Below are positions 34,791 to 43,623 of a DNA stretch of 64,000 nt, piece by piece (the stretch's first letter is position 1; the number at the start of each line of letters is the position of its first letter). This stretch comes from Pedobacter soli (GTDB lineage: Bacteria > Bacteroidota > Bacteroidia > Sphingobacteriales > Sphingobacteriaceae). Under the pieces are notes generated by a model, which was not told the origin of the DNA, did no database searches, and saw only the letters and a program-made list of their open reading frames with translations. The position numbers and the translations under genes are program-made. Location of the stretch: the NCBI RefSeq assembly GCF_900101435.1, contig NZ_FMZH01000006.1, positions 126,902-190,901 on the forward strand, read 5' to 3'.

Positions 34791-36116
34791 ATGAACGCAT
34801 TTGAAATAACAGGCGGAATTAAATTAAAAGGCGAAATTACCCCTCAGGGAGCCAAAAATGAGGCTTTACAGATTTTATCGGCGGTGTTGCTGACCGAAGA
34901 GAAAGTAACCATCAGTAATATCCCTGATATTAAAGATGTAAACAAACTGATTGAACTACTGGGCGATTTAGGTGTTACCGTAGAACGTATCGACAAAGAC
35001 ACTTACACTTTTGAGGCCAAAAACATCGATTTAAACTTTTTCGAATCGGAAACTTTTAAAGCTAAAGGTGGTGGTTTACGTGGTTCGATTATGATTGTTG
35101 GCCCGCTATTGGCCCGTTTCGGTAAAGCAGCAATCCCGAAACCAGGCGGCGATAAAATTGGTCGCAGAAGGTTGGATACCCACTTTATCGGCTTCGAAAA
35201 GTTAGGTGCCAAGTTTGTTTACGACAGCAAAAAATCTTTCTTTAATGTTGATGCTACCAATTTACAGGGTGCCTATATCCTGCTTGATGAAGCATCAGTA
35301 ACCGGAACAGCAAACATTGTAATGGCTGCTGTTTTAGCTAAAGGTACTACTACCATTTACAATGCAGCCTGCGAACCCTATTTGCAGCAACTTTGTAAAA
35401 TGCTGAACCGCATGGGCGCAAAAATTTCGGGTATTGGTTCAAACCTGCTTACCATTGAAGGCGTTGAGGTTTTAGGCGGAACTGAGCACAGAATGTTGCC
35501 GGATATGATTGAGATTGGTTCATTTATCGGTATGGCCGCAATGACTGAATCGGAAATTACAATCAAAAATGTATGTTATGATGAACTTGGTGTAATTCCG
35601 GAAGTTTTCAAAAAACTGGGCATCAAATTGGAGCGCCGTGGCGATGATATTTATGTGCCTTCGCAAAAACACTACGAAATTGACACCTTTATTGATGGTT
35701 CGATTTTAACCATTGCCGATTCTCCTTGGCCAGGTTTTACACCAGATTTATTAAGTATCGTTTTGGTTGTGGCTACACAGGCGAAAGGAAATGTATTAAT
35801 ACACCAGAAAATGTTCGAAAGCCGTTTATTCTTTGTGGATAAACTGATTGACATGGGTGCACAAATCATCCTTTGCGATCCGCACCGTGCTACAGTTAAT
35901 GGTATTGATAAAAAATACAAATTGCGCGGTATCAGCATGACTTCACCTGATATCAGAGCTGGAGTTTCCTTATTGATTGCTGCCCTATCTGCAGAAGGTA
36001 AATCGACCATTTACAACATCGAACAGATTGAACGTGGCTATCAGGATATCGACACCCGTTTACGTGCCTTAGGCGCGCAGATTAAGCGTGTGAATGCCGA
36101 TGCACCAAGCCATTAA
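34791..36116 (+). CDS. murA: UDP-N-acetylglucosamine 1-carboxyvinyltransferase, Asp-type active site
   Basis: 441 residues, a full-length MurA (enolpyruvyl transferase, first committed step of peptidoglycan synthesis). GGLRGSIMIVGPLLARFG and the active-site loop PKPGGDKIGRRRLDTH are present. The catalytic Cys115 of E. coli MurA (in GGCTIG) is replaced by Asp121 (GGDKIG). MurA enzymes with Asp here work but are not alkylated by fosfomycin. A terminator follows at 36201. Confidence 0.94.
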   Translation: MNAFEITGGIKLKGEITPQGAKNEALQILSAVLLTEEKVTISNIPDIKDVNKLIELLGDLGVTVERIDKDTYTFEAKNIDLNFFESETFKAKGGGLRGSIMIVGPLLARFGKAAIPKPGGDKIGRRRLDTHFIGFEKLGAKFVYDSKKSFFNVDATNLQGAYILLDEASVTGTANIVMAAVLAKGTTTIYNAACEPYLQQLCKMLNRMGAKISGIGSNLLTIEGVEVLGGTEHRMLPDMIEIGSFIGMAAMTESEITIKNVCYDELGVIPEVFKKLGIKLERRGDDIYVPSQKHYEIDTFIDGSILTIADSPWPGFTPDLLSIVLVVATQAKGNVLIHQKMFESRLFFVDKLIDMGAQIILCDPHRATVNGIDKKYKLRGISMTSPDIRAGVSLLIAALSAEGKSTIYNIEQIERGYQDIDTRLRALGAQIKRVNADAPSH

Positions 36117-36200
36117 AGGTAGAGGGTTGAAAGGCTGAGGGTGGAAGGTTGAAAGCGGAAAGCGGAAAGCTTAAAGACTAAAGACCAAAGCTTAAAGCAA

Positions 36201-36234
36201 AAACGCCAGCATAAAAATTATGCTGGCGTTTTTT
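36201..36234 (+). terminator. bidirectional terminator between murA and the cystathionine synthase gene
   Basis: AAACGCCAGCATAA / TTATGCTGGCGTTT, 14-base stem with an AAA loop, then TTTT on the plus strand and A-rich sequence on the other side. It can serve murA and possibly the convergent gene. Confidence 0.8.
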
Positions 36235-36254
36235 ATTAACAATTTACTAGAATC

Positions 36255-36300
36255 GTCATGCTGATCCGATAGCTATCGGATTTATTTCAGCATCTCTCCC
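36255..36300. repeat. palindromic repeat with exchanged inner stem
   Basis: CGTCATGCTGA and TCAGCATCTCTCC flank ATCCGATAGCTATCGGAT, itself a perfect palindrome. The same outer arms with a different loop occur at 51850-52180, and the reverse form at 14799-14843. Confidence 0.65.
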
Positions 36301-36332
36301 ATCGGTCCGCTTCTCCACTGACCAAAATCTTT

Positions 36333-37694
36333 CTAGCCCGAAATCGCATTAATAATATCGTACTGGGTAATAATTTCAATCTTACCGGTTTCATCTTCAA
36401 CCAATACCGCCGAATTTTCTTTGTTAATTAAAGACGAAATTTTATCGATAGAAGTATTTAGATCAACAAAAGGAAAAGTAGCCGTCATGATTTCTGAAAT
36501 CGGAGCTGATTTTAATCCCGGATTTTCGAGCAGCGCAGATAAAATATCACTCTCAGCAATTTTACCTACAATCATTCCCTGCTGGGTAACCGGAATTTGC
36601 GAAATATTCATCGATTTAATGGTATTAATCGCTTCCAGAACCGATTTTTGCGCATCCAGGGTCACAATTTCTGTACTCTCCTTTTTAGCAAGGATAGATT
36701 TGGCTGTTAGTTTTTCGTCTTGTAAAAATCCGCGTTCGCGCAACCAGTCTTCGTTATACATTTTACCCATGTAGCGACTTCCGTGATCGTGAAAAATCAC
36801 CACTACCACATCTTCGGGTTTTAATTTATCTTTTAACTGAATTAAGCCACCAATGGCAGCGCCAGCAGAGTTACCTACAAAAATTCCCTCTTTACGGGCA
36901 ATGTCGCGGGTCATTAAAGCAGCATCCTTATCGGTAACCTTTTCGAACAAGTCGATAACATCAAAATTTACGTTTGCCGGAAGAAAGTCTTCGCCAATGC
37001 CTTCGGTGATGTAAGGGTAAATTTCATCTTTATCAAAAATGCCGGTCTCTTTGTATTTCTTAAAAACCGAACCATAGGTATCTATTCCCCATACCTGGAT
37101 ATCTGGATTTTTCTCTTTCAGGTATTTTCCTGTTCCGGAAATGGTACCACCTGTACCCACGCCAACTACCAGATGTGTAATTTTACCTTCGGTTTGTTCC
37201 CATATTTCAGGACCTGTCTGCTCGTAATGGGCCTGCGAGTTAGCTAAATTATCGTATTGGTTGGGTTTCCACGAATTGGGCACCTCGCGCTCCAGGCGCG
37301 AAGAAACAGAATAGTAAGAACGTGGATCTTCGGGTTCAACATTGGTAGGGCACACAATAACATCGGCACCAAAAGCACGAAGCGCATCAACTTTTTCTTT
37401 CGATTGTTTATCGGTTGTGGTAAAAATACATTTGTAACCTTTAATAATGGCCGCCATGGCCAGGCCCATCCCTGTATTTCCCGAAGTTCCTTCGATAATG
37501 GTTCCTCCTGGTTTTAGCTTACCACTTTTTTCGGCTTCTTCTATCATTTTAACCGCCATACGGTCTTTAATAGAATTGCCAGGGTTGGTAGTTTCTATTT
37601 TGGCCAGAATTGTACCCGGAACATGCTTAGTAATTGTATTTAATTTCACTAATGGCGTATTGCCAATTGTTTCTAAAATATTATTGTACCACAT
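36333..37694 (-). CDS. PLP-dependent cystathionine beta-synthase-like enzyme with CBS pair
   Basis: 453 residues. The catalytic part (about 1-325) has the PLP lysine Lys43 in NPGNSIKDRMAV and the phosphate loop GTSGNTGMG. The C-terminal 110 residues form a CBS domain pair (QIPVTQQGMIVGKI and AVLVEDETGKIEII), usually an AdoMet or nucleotide sensor. There is no N-terminal haem domain. Substrates would be serine or O-acetylserine with homocysteine or sulfide. The -7 box TAGTTTTG ends four bases before the ATG. Confidence 0.9.
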   Translation of the reverse strand: MWYNNILETIGNTPLVKLNTITKHVPGTILAKIETTNPGNSIKDRMAVKMIEEAEKSGKLKPGGTIIEGTSGNTGMGLAMAAIIKGYKCIFTTTDKQSKEKVDALRAFGADVIVCPTNVEPEDPRSYYSVSSRLEREVPNSWKPNQYDNLANSQAHYEQTGPEIWEQTEGKITHLVVGVGTGGTISGTGKYLKEKNPDIQVWGIDTYGSVFKKYKETGIFDKDEIYPYITEGIGEDFLPANVNFDVIDLFEKVTDKDAALMTRDIARKEGIFVGNSAGAAIGGLIQLKDKLKPEDVVVVIFHDHGSRYMGKMYNEDWLRERGFLQDEKLTAKSILAKKESTEIVTLDAQKSVLEAINTIKSMNISQIPVTQQGMIVGKIAESDILSALLENPGLKSAPISEIMTATFPFVDLNTSIDKISSLINKENSAVLVEDETGKIEIITQYDIINAISG

Positions 37695-37698
37695 GTTA

Positions 37699-37706
37699 CA
37701 AAACTA
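37699..37706 (-). promoter_or_regulatory. -7 box four bases before the cystathionine synthase ATG
   Basis: On the minus strand TAGTTTTG (37699-37706), then TAAC and the ATG at 37694. No clear -33 box. Predicted leaderless. Confidence 0.5.
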
Positions 37707-37929
37707 AGCAAAGGCAATAAGTATTTTATTAACTAATATTTATTTGAAACATAATTTTAAAAAATCAATTTTCAAAAAATTTAATTCTATAATCTATAAT
37801 TATGATAGGCATTATAGATTGATTATTGGGCAAAATGCAATATTACCAGTCTCAGTCAAACCATTTTACAGGGTTTATCTGAGTTTTTCAGCGCTCAAAT
37901 GAGCATAATAAACATGCTTTTTCGAAAAA

Positions 37930-39024
37930 TTAAAGCAGTTTATAAATTTTGCCAGGTAAGGAAACAATAATGCCTTGCATTTCGAGCGTGAGGATTACAA
38001 TGGCCAGTTTGCTTTGCTGCATCTGGGTGGCCAGTGCAAGCTCATCAATAGAAAGCTGACCGTTTTGCAAGGCATCTACTACCTTCTGTTCGTTAGGAGT
38101 AAGACTTAGCTGTAATGTAGCCTGTACTTCAGTTTTCTTTTTGGGTATTTCCTCATCCCAGCCTAAATAATAAATCAAATCTTTAGGGTGATTAATTAAA
38201 CCTGCCCGGTTGGTTTTAATAAGGAAATTACAGCCTTCAGAATATGCATCATTGGTGCGCCCCGGAAAAGCATACACATCCTTATTGTAAGAATTGGCAA
38301 TTTCGGCTGTTATTAATGCGCCCCCTTTGATTGATGCTTCTATTACCACGGTTACATCAGCTAAGCCAGCAATAATGCGGTTGCGCTGGGGAAAGTTTTG
38401 CCGGTCGGGATTGGTTAAAATTGGAAATTCTGAAAGCAGCCCCCCATTTAATACCATCTTTTGTGCTACTGCCTTATGCACCTGAGGATACAAACGGTCT
38501 AAGCCATGGCCCAGCACCCCAACTGTTGGCATTTGGTTGGCAAGGCATTCTTTGTGTATGGCAACATCAACCCCATAAGCCAGACCGCTTACCACCAAAA
38601 CGTTGTAAGGTGCCAGCACCTCGCAAAGTTGTTTGCATAGGTTACGACCATAATCTGTTGCATTTCTGGTGCCAACAATACTGATAATTCTTTGCTGGTT
38701 TAAATCGGCATTGCCTTTAAAATACAGCAATATGGGCGCGTCATAGCAGTTTTTTAATCGTTTTGGGTAGTTCGGTTCTGAAAAAAACAATACCTCAATG
38801 CCATGCTTTTGTACAAAAGCAAGCTCTTCTTCGGCGCGCACTAAGGCATCGGTTGCTAAAATAGCATCGACAGTTTTTGGACCAATACCTGGAATTTGCA
38901 GTAATTGTTTTTTCGATGCCGAAAATACCGCTTCTGCACTACCACAATAGGCCAGCAGGTTTTTAGCCGTAACTGGGCCAATAGATTTAATAAATGTTAA
39001 GGCAATCTGGTGAAGTGTACTCAT
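37930..39024 (-). CDS. dprA: DNA processing protein DprA
   Basis: 364 residues. N-terminal helix-hairpin-helix (LLQIPGIGPKTVDAIL), then the DprA Rossmann fold (ISIVGTRNATDYGRNL, VVSGLAYGVDVAIHKECL, FPQRNRIIAGLADVTVVIEA) and a C-terminal winged-helix DML1-like domain. DprA protects incoming single-stranded DNA and loads RecA during natural transformation. It is downstream of a small hypothetical gene, with a gap of 48 bases. Confidence 0.93.
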   Translation of the reverse strand: MSTLHQIALTFIKSIGPVTAKNLLAYCGSAEAVFSASKKQLLQIPGIGPKTVDAILATDALVRAEEELAFVQKHGIEVLFFSEPNYPKRLKNCYDAPILLYFKGNADLNQQRIISIVGTRNATDYGRNLCKQLCEVLAPYNVLVVSGLAYGVDVAIHKECLANQMPTVGVLGHGLDRLYPQVHKAVAQKMVLNGGLLSEFPILTNPDRQNFPQRNRIIAGLADVTVVIEASIKGGALITAEIANSYNKDVYAFPGRTNDAYSEGCNFLIKTNRAGLINHPKDLIYYLGWDEEIPKKKTEVQATLQLSLTPNEQKVVDALQNGQLSIDELALATQMQQSKLAIVILTLEMQGIIVSLPGKIYKLL

Positions 39025-39072
39025 AGTATAAGGTTAAATAAATGCGGGATGATTTATTTCCTTACAATGGCC

Positions 39073-39339
39073 TTAAAAATCAATATCGATCAAGCTTTTT
39101 AGCGGAATATGAATATTATTTTTTAACTGCACATAATTATCGGTAACCGACCAAACCGTAGTATCTACGCGTTTCGGACCGATAGTGGTATTGAATGTAA
39201 TTACAGCTTTAGATTTAAACTCGTTTCCAAGCCGTTGTGCTTCACCAAGCTTAGTTTTTAGCTCGCTGGTGTGGTCTTCTTTTGCATTGATGATATTTAA
39301 ATAGCCGATATGTTCCTTTTCTACAATTTCTACTGACAT
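39073..39339 (-). CDS. small hypothetical protein upstream of dprA
   Basis: 88 residues, not recognised. Begins MSVEIVEKEHIGYLNI and ends with HIPLKSLIDIDF. The VITFNTTIGPKRVDTTVWSV strand pattern (20 residues) suggests a small beta-rich domain, with no Cys and no membrane segment. It probably shares a transcript with dprA. Confidence 0.6.
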   Translation of the reverse strand: MSVEIVEKEHIGYLNIINAKEDHTSELKTKLGEAQRLGNEFKSKAVITFNTTIGPKRVDTTVWSVTDNYVQLKNNIHIPLKSLIDIDF

Positions 39340-39431
39340 GGTATCTCTTTAACGATTAATGTTAAACAAGCTTATCGATTTTTTCAAAAAAAAACAACCA
39401 AAATTTATTCCTTTTATGTAATAATTTAAAT

Positions 39432-39471
39432 AAAAAAAGCTGAATCAGGATTTTATCGATTCAGCTTTTTT
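39432..39471 (-). terminator. terminator of the S41 protease operon
   Basis: AAAAAGCTGAATC pairs with GATTCAGCTTTTT around an 11-base loop; on the minus strand seven T end the stem. It lies 16 bases after the protease stop codon. Confidence 0.85.
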
Positions 39472-39486
39472 GAAAGAATTTCCTAA

Positions 39487-40986
39487 TTACTTAAACCTCA
39501 GCTTTCTGGTTTCTACCATGCCTTTAAACTCATGATCGAGCTTTTCGTTAGCTGCATCTATCTGTTGTCTGGTTATACCCGAAGTGCTGCTAATGGTATT
39601 ATCTTTAGCCAGTGCCGAGAAGTTATTGTTTGCAGAATAGTACAATGCCTGGGCCAGCATTTTTTCTGATGGATCACCAAAATCTTTGGTTAAATCATCT
39701 GCCACATCTTTATCAACCGTCATACCCGCAAAATAGTCGCCCTGATCTAACTGGTTTTTGGTTTGAAACTGCGGAATGTATAAATCGTTTTTATCGATAC
39801 GGATAGAGAAGAAGCCTACCGGCTTACCATAAGTGGTTTTACCAATTAATTTTACATCTACAACCGGTTTTAAATTATTGATTAATAACTCGCTGGCAGA
39901 GGCGGTACCACCGCTAACCAAAAAATAAACCCGCGTTAATCCGTTCAAAGAACCACGCTTGGCAAAAGTCTCCTGATTTCCGGCAGCCATGGTAGGTTTA
40001 TATGAATAATCAAAGTAAGAATAAAGCCTGGTTACCCCATCGTTACCTTTGGCATAAAATTTCTGGTTTTGTAAAATCGTTGCATTCCCATCCTGCATGG
40101 TTTTAGTCCAGTAGGTGGTATACATAATTTTGCCATTTTGGGCAGGTGGAGCAATTAAGTTGGTAAACAATTCGGAAGTAGCCACAGAGCCACCACCGTT
40201 ATACCTTAAATCTACCACCAGTTCGGTAACGCCATCAGTTGTAAATTTCGAAAAAGCAGCATCCAAGGCAGTCGAGGCATTTGTAGTAAAGCTGTTAAAT
40301 ACAATGTATCCTACTTTTTTTGCACCAATGGTATAAGTGTTGCTAAATAAAACAGGGTTAATGTTATAACTGGCACGGTTAATTACCACATCCTGAGTAC
40401 CGCCACCTGGTTTTACAAAGGTTAATGAAATAGATGGATTATCGCCAAATATAGAAGCATTTAAATTGGCAATATCGGCGCTGCTTGATCGTGAAGTACC
40501 TCCGCCATTAACTTTAATCAGCTGGTAGCCACGTTTTAACCCTTGTGCATCTGCCGGAGAGCCAGGGTAAACATATTTAACCCTTAGCAAATCAGTTGCG
40601 TCAAAATTAGCCGAAAAGCCATAATCCTCACCTGCTCCACTCAGCTGACTGGCAACTGATCCATCATCAATAAAAGAATATTTATCTTTCCCTCCAGTGC
40701 TGGGTAAAGCTTTAAATGCAGCAAGTATCGCATTGTTTGAGCTGTATTGTCTCGGGTTAAAAGTATCGTAGTTAGGCATGCCTACATTCCAGAAATAGGT
40801 TTGCTTGGCATATAAAAAAATCGAATCTTTAGTCAGTAACGACCTGTCGGTAGTTGGTGTTTGCAACAAGTTCGATTCTACAGCTGCATCCGGTTCAGTT
40901 TTGCTTTTTTTGCAGGAAACAGTACAACCAACCGCCACAATTAAAGCACCCAAAAATACATTTTGCGAGAAAGATTTTCTAAACAT
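39487..40986 (-). CDS. S41-family C-terminal processing protease, lipoprotein
   Basis: 499 residues, with a lipoprotein signal (TVSCKK, Cys at about 25). A PDZ domain (about 110-190, with GSPADAQGLKRGYQLIKVNG, 20 residues) precedes the protease core: VVDLRYNGGGSVATSELF, FLVSGGTASASELLIN with the likely Ser nucleophile in TASASE, and LIGKTTYGKPVG with the Lys. Such enzymes trim or degrade envelope proteins. It starts two bases after the HAD-like gene stop, so the two are one operon. Confidence 0.9.
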   Translation of the reverse strand: MFRKSFSQNVFLGALIVAVGCTVSCKKSKTEPDAAVESNLLQTPTTDRSLLTKDSIFLYAKQTYFWNVGMPNYDTFNPRQYSSNNAILAAFKALPSTGGKDKYSFIDDGSVASQLSGAGEDYGFSANFDATDLLRVKYVYPGSPADAQGLKRGYQLIKVNGGGTSRSSSADIANLNASIFGDNPSISLTFVKPGGGTQDVVINRASYNINPVLFSNTYTIGAKKVGYIVFNSFTTNASTALDAAFSKFTTDGVTELVVDLRYNGGGSVATSELFTNLIAPPAQNGKIMYTTYWTKTMQDGNATILQNQKFYAKGNDGVTRLYSYFDYSYKPTMAAGNQETFAKRGSLNGLTRVYFLVSGGTASASELLINNLKPVVDVKLIGKTTYGKPVGFFSIRIDKNDLYIPQFQTKNQLDQGDYFAGMTVDKDVADDLTKDFGDPSEKMLAQALYYSANNNFSALAKDNTISSTSGITRQQIDAANEKLDHEFKGMVETRKLRFK

Positions 40987-40988
40987 AT

Positions 40989-41597
40989 TTATTTGTAAAT
41001 TTCTAGTGACACAATATACGGCAAATTAACCAATTTAGATTGCTCTTCATCAAAATTATTTGCACCAACAACTAACGCTTCTTTTGACGATAAATTATTG
41101 TCGTTTAGTATCTTCTGAAAAATTTCTGCTTTGGGTTGATTCAGTTCATCGCTGAAATAAACAGTGAGGTATTGTTCTAAACCATTCCATTCGGTTTGCT
41201 TTATTTTATTGAGCTGCTGCTCTGCATTTCCAGCTGTTACAATGTAGATTTTTTTACGGTCAACCACCAGTTCCTGCATGAATGAAAGCATGTTTTTATA
41301 CAGCAATAATTTTAACGGCAAACGTGCATTCTGGTGCAACAGATTAAAATTGTATTGGTATTTAGGATCGATACCAAATTGTTTGGCCGTATTTTCGAAC
41401 AGATGTGCAGTACCCGATTTTTCATATTCAGCACGCATAAAATCAATAATTGGTCCGGCTCCTTTCTGCTCGCTATATTCGATAAACTGGGCAAACAGAT
41501 AATATACCTGCAACAAATAATCCTTTTCAGGAAAAAGTACATTGTCGAGTTCAAAAATAACCAGTTGCTTATCTTTTACGTATTGATTGGTATCCAT
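40989..41597 (-). CDS. HAD-fold protein with degenerate active site
   Basis: 202 residues with the HAD fold order: motif I at 13-20 reads VIFELDNV instead of the usual hydrophobic-DxD pattern, so the nucleophile Asp is Glu16 while Asp18 remains; motif II Thr121 (IVTAGN) and motif III Lys156 (QPKAEIF) are kept; motif IV, usually GDSxxD, reads VGANNFDEEQ. Loss of the nucleophile and the motif IV Asp suggests a non-hydrolytic HAD. Its start is one base after the upstream stop codon and its stop two bases before the protease gene. Confidence 0.7.
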   Translation of the reverse strand: MDTNQYVKDKQLVIFELDNVLFPEKDYLLQVYYLFAQFIEYSEQKGAGPIIDFMRAEYEKSGTAHLFENTAKQFGIDPKYQYNFNLLHQNARLPLKLLLYKNMLSFMQELVVDRKKIYIVTAGNAEQQLNKIKQTEWNGLEQYLTVYFSDELNQPKAEIFQKILNDNNLSSKEALVVGANNFDEEQSKLVNLPYIVSLEIYK

Positions 41598-41598
41598 G

Positions 41599-42078
41599 TT
41601 ATATTGTAAAAAGTTTTAGTTCATCATCGGCAACATTGTACCCGAACACGCCATTTAATTTTTCTTCCGTCCTCACAAAAATTTCTTTCCCGCTGGCAAA
41701 CACACATTCGCCTCCTACAAAGACAGCGAAATTTTGAAAGGTATTTAGTTCGTGGTTCAGATATCCTGCTATTGAACTGGCTTCAGGCAATAAAACCTGA
41801 ATACCATATTCGCCAAAAAGTACTGCCGACTTAGCCATTGGCTCCACTTCGTATTGGTGTAGAGGGATAATGCAATCAATCCCCTCGGTAATGCAAAAAT
41901 TTAATAAAATGTGTGCAATACTGTCTTGATTAAGTAGCCCCAGAGAGGTAAAAGCATATTTTTCGGTTGCAATAGCTGCTACTTCGCCATAATCGGCCAG
42001 TAAAACAAAATGACTGGGAAAGGCCTTCATCAGCTTCAATGCTTTTGCATTGTTCCCGCCTGTAATAAGTATTTTCAA
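41599..42078 (-). CDS. ATP-grasp N-terminal (PreATP-grasp) domain protein
   Basis: 159 residues. Begins MKILITGGNNAKALKLMKAF and continues CIIPLHQYEVEPMAKSAVLF, the Rossmann-like N-domain found in carbamoyl-phosphate-synthase-type ATP-grasp enzymes, here stopping before any ATP-grasp catalytic domain. No frameshift remnant of a catalytic domain is seen downstream; the next gene starts after one base. It is probably a ligand-binding or partner subunit of the adjacent HAD-like protein. Function unknown. Confidence 0.6.
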   Translation of the reverse strand: MKILITGGNNAKALKLMKAFPSHFVLLADYGEVAAIATEKYAFTSLGLLNQDSIAHILLNFCITEGIDCIIPLHQYEVEPMAKSAVLFGEYGIQVLLPEASSIAGYLNHELNTFQNFAVFVGGECVFASGKEIFVRTEEKLNGVFGYNVADDELKLFTI

Positions 42079-42125
42079 AATATAAAATGTAATGAATAAA
42101 TAAATTAGTGGATGACTGTGTGATG

Positions 42126-42776
42126 CTATACGATTAAACCATCTTTCATCATCACTACCCTGTCGCTTGTTTTAGCCAAATGCTCGTTATGCGTAACAAT
42201 CACAAAAGTTTGATGGAAATTATCGCGCAAACTCACAAATAACTGGTGCAGGGCTGCTGCATTTTCAGAATCGAGATTACCTGAAGGTTCATCGGCCAAT
42301 ATAATTGAAGGATTATTAATAAGCGCCCGCGCTATAGCTACGCGTTGTTGCTCGCCGCCCGATAACTGATTAGGCTTATGGTGTGCACGGTCTTTCAAAC
42401 CAAAAAGCTCAAGCAATTCCAATGCTCTGTTTTCGGCTTGTTTTTTATTGGTTTTGGCAATAAAAGCGGGGATGCATACATTTTCGAGTGCATTGAATTC
42501 AGGCAGTAAATGGTGAAACTGGAAAACAAAGCCAATATTTTTATTCCGGAAAGCGCTTAATAAATCGCCACTTAAACCGCTGATTACCGATCCTTTTAAT
42601 TCAACTGCCCCGGAATCAGGCTTATCTAAAGTACCTAAAATGTGTAGCAAAGTACTTTTTCCGGCTCCGGATGGCCCAATTATACTCACAATCTCCCCTT
42701 TTTGCACTTCAAAATTAACTCCTTTCAGGATCTGCAGATTTCCGTACGACTTTTTTATTCCAATGGCTTTTAGCAT
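42126..42776 (-). CDS. LolD/MacB-type ABC transporter ATP-binding protein
   Basis: 216 residues: Walker [10 protein letters not shown] (about 35-43), signature [15 protein letters not shown], Walker [13 protein letters not shown]. The sequence [20 protein letters not shown] and length place it with LolD/MacB ATPases that power lipoprotein release or efflux; no permease gene is adjacent. The PreATP-grasp gene starts 47 bases downstream, so a four-gene operon with the S41 protease is possible. A -7 box ends four bases before the ATG. Confidence 0.88.
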   Translation of the reverse strand: MLKAIGIKKSYGNLQILKGVNFEVQKGEIVSIIGPSGAGKSTLLHILGTLDKPDSGAVELKGSVISGLSGDLLSAFRNKNIGFVFQFHHLLPEFNALENVCIPAFIAKTNKKQAENRALELLELFGLKDRAHHKPNQLSGGEQQRVAIARALINNPSIILADEPSGNLDSENAAALHQLFVSLRDNFHQTFVIVTHNEHLAKTSDRVVMMKDGLIV

Positions 42777-42780
42777 GTGT

Positions 42781-42788
42781 CAAATTTA
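42781..42788 (-). promoter_or_regulatory. -7 box four bases before the LolD-like ATG
   Basis: On the minus strand TAAATTTG (42781-42788), ACAC, ATG at 42776. A TTTC/CTTT is found 18-19 bases upstream. Predicted leaderless mRNA. Confidence 0.5.
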
Positions 42789-42789
42789 G

Positions 42790-42912
42790 TAAAAAAGGAT
42801 AAAGCGGAAAGACTAAAGACCAAAGCCAAAAGACTAAAGACTAAAGTGCAAAGACCAAAGCCAGTGTATCTCATCTTGATACCAGTTACTCGATACTTGA
42901 TACTCTCTACTA
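42790..42912. repeat. AAAGACTAAAGACCAAAGC and TACTTGATACT word repeats
   Basis: Imperfect copies of AAAGACTAAAGACC are followed by CTTGATACCAGTTACTCGAT and CGATACTTGATACTC. Similar words occur at 31845-31870, 34701-34770, 36117-36200 and 48354-48380. Confidence 0.55.
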
Positions 42913-42935
42913 AATATCCCTCAAAAAAAATAAAA

Positions 42936-42966
42936 TTTGTAATTATCATTTTCTTATTTAACTTTG
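42936..42966 (+). promoter_or_regulatory. consensus promoter of the membrane protein/regulator operon
   Basis: TTTG (42936-42939), exactly 19 bases, TAACTTTG (42959-42966), the full Bacteroidota consensus. The ATG of the membrane protein is 20 bases further. The -7 box overlaps the palindrome at 42962-42976. Confidence 0.8.
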
Positions 42967-42976
42967 AAAAACAAAG
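42962..42976. promoter_or_regulatory. operator-like palindrome, copy 1
   Basis: CTTTGAAAAACAAAG, arms CTTTG/CAAAG, overlapping the -7 box; followed by CACTTTTAAAA, which is also shared with copy 2 at 43942. Likely a repressor site for the winged-helix protein encoded at 43624 (inference). Confidence 0.5.
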
Positions 42977-42986
42977 CACTTTTAAA

Positions 42987-43622
42987 ATGAGCAACTCAGA
43001 AGAACAGCTAAATGCACTAAAAGATATCAGACAAATGATGGATAGATCGTCGAGATTTATTTCATTAAGTGGTTTATCTGGCGTTTTTGCTGGTGTTATT
43101 GCATTAATTGGCGCTTACTTTGCACATGATGAAATTGAAAAATTTGTAAATAAAAAAGGTTACAGTTATGGCGTGAGCGGAGAAATGGACCTGGAATTTA
43201 ACCTGATTAAGCTCGGTATTTTTGTTTTGGTAATTGCTTTAGCCGGTGGAATTTTATTTACCTACCGCAAAAGCCAGAAAAACAATTTGCCCATCTGGGA
43301 TAAAACCTCCAAGTCTTTGTTGATTAATTTGTTTACGCCATTGGCAGCAGGTGGTTTGTTCATCATTGCCCTACTCCTTAACCATCCCAATACCTATAGC
43401 ATTATAGCGCCAACCTGTTTAATTTTTTATGGATTATCGTTAATCAATGCCAGCAAGTACACCTACAGCGATATCCGTTACCTGGGTTACTGCGAAGTTA
43501 TTTTGGGCCTGGTGTGCATGTTTTATATTGGCTACGGACTGTTTTTCTGGGCATTTGGTTTTGGCGTTTTACACATTATATACGGATTGGTAATGTATTT
43601 TAAATACGAGAGAGGCCAATAA
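42987..43622 (+). CDS. multi-pass membrane protein linked to a winged-helix regulator
   Basis: 211 residues from the ATG at 42987 (MSNSEEQLNALKDIRQMM); the longer reading from 42777 runs through repeats and the promoter. About six membrane segments after a short charged N terminus (ISLSGLSGVFAGVIALIGAY first). No known family recalled. The regulator gene begins one base after its stop codon, so they are translationally coupled. Confidence 0.75.
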   Translation: MSNSEEQLNALKDIRQMMDRSSRFISLSGLSGVFAGVIALIGAYFAHDEIEKFVNKKGYSYGVSGEMDLEFNLIKLGIFVLVIALAGGILFTYRKSQKNNLPIWDKTSKSLLINLFTPLAAGGLFIIALLLNHPNTYSIIAPTCLIFYGLSLINASKYTYSDIRYLGYCEVILGLVCMFYIGYGLFFWAFGFGVLHIIYGLVMYFKYERGQ

Positions 43623-43623
43623 G

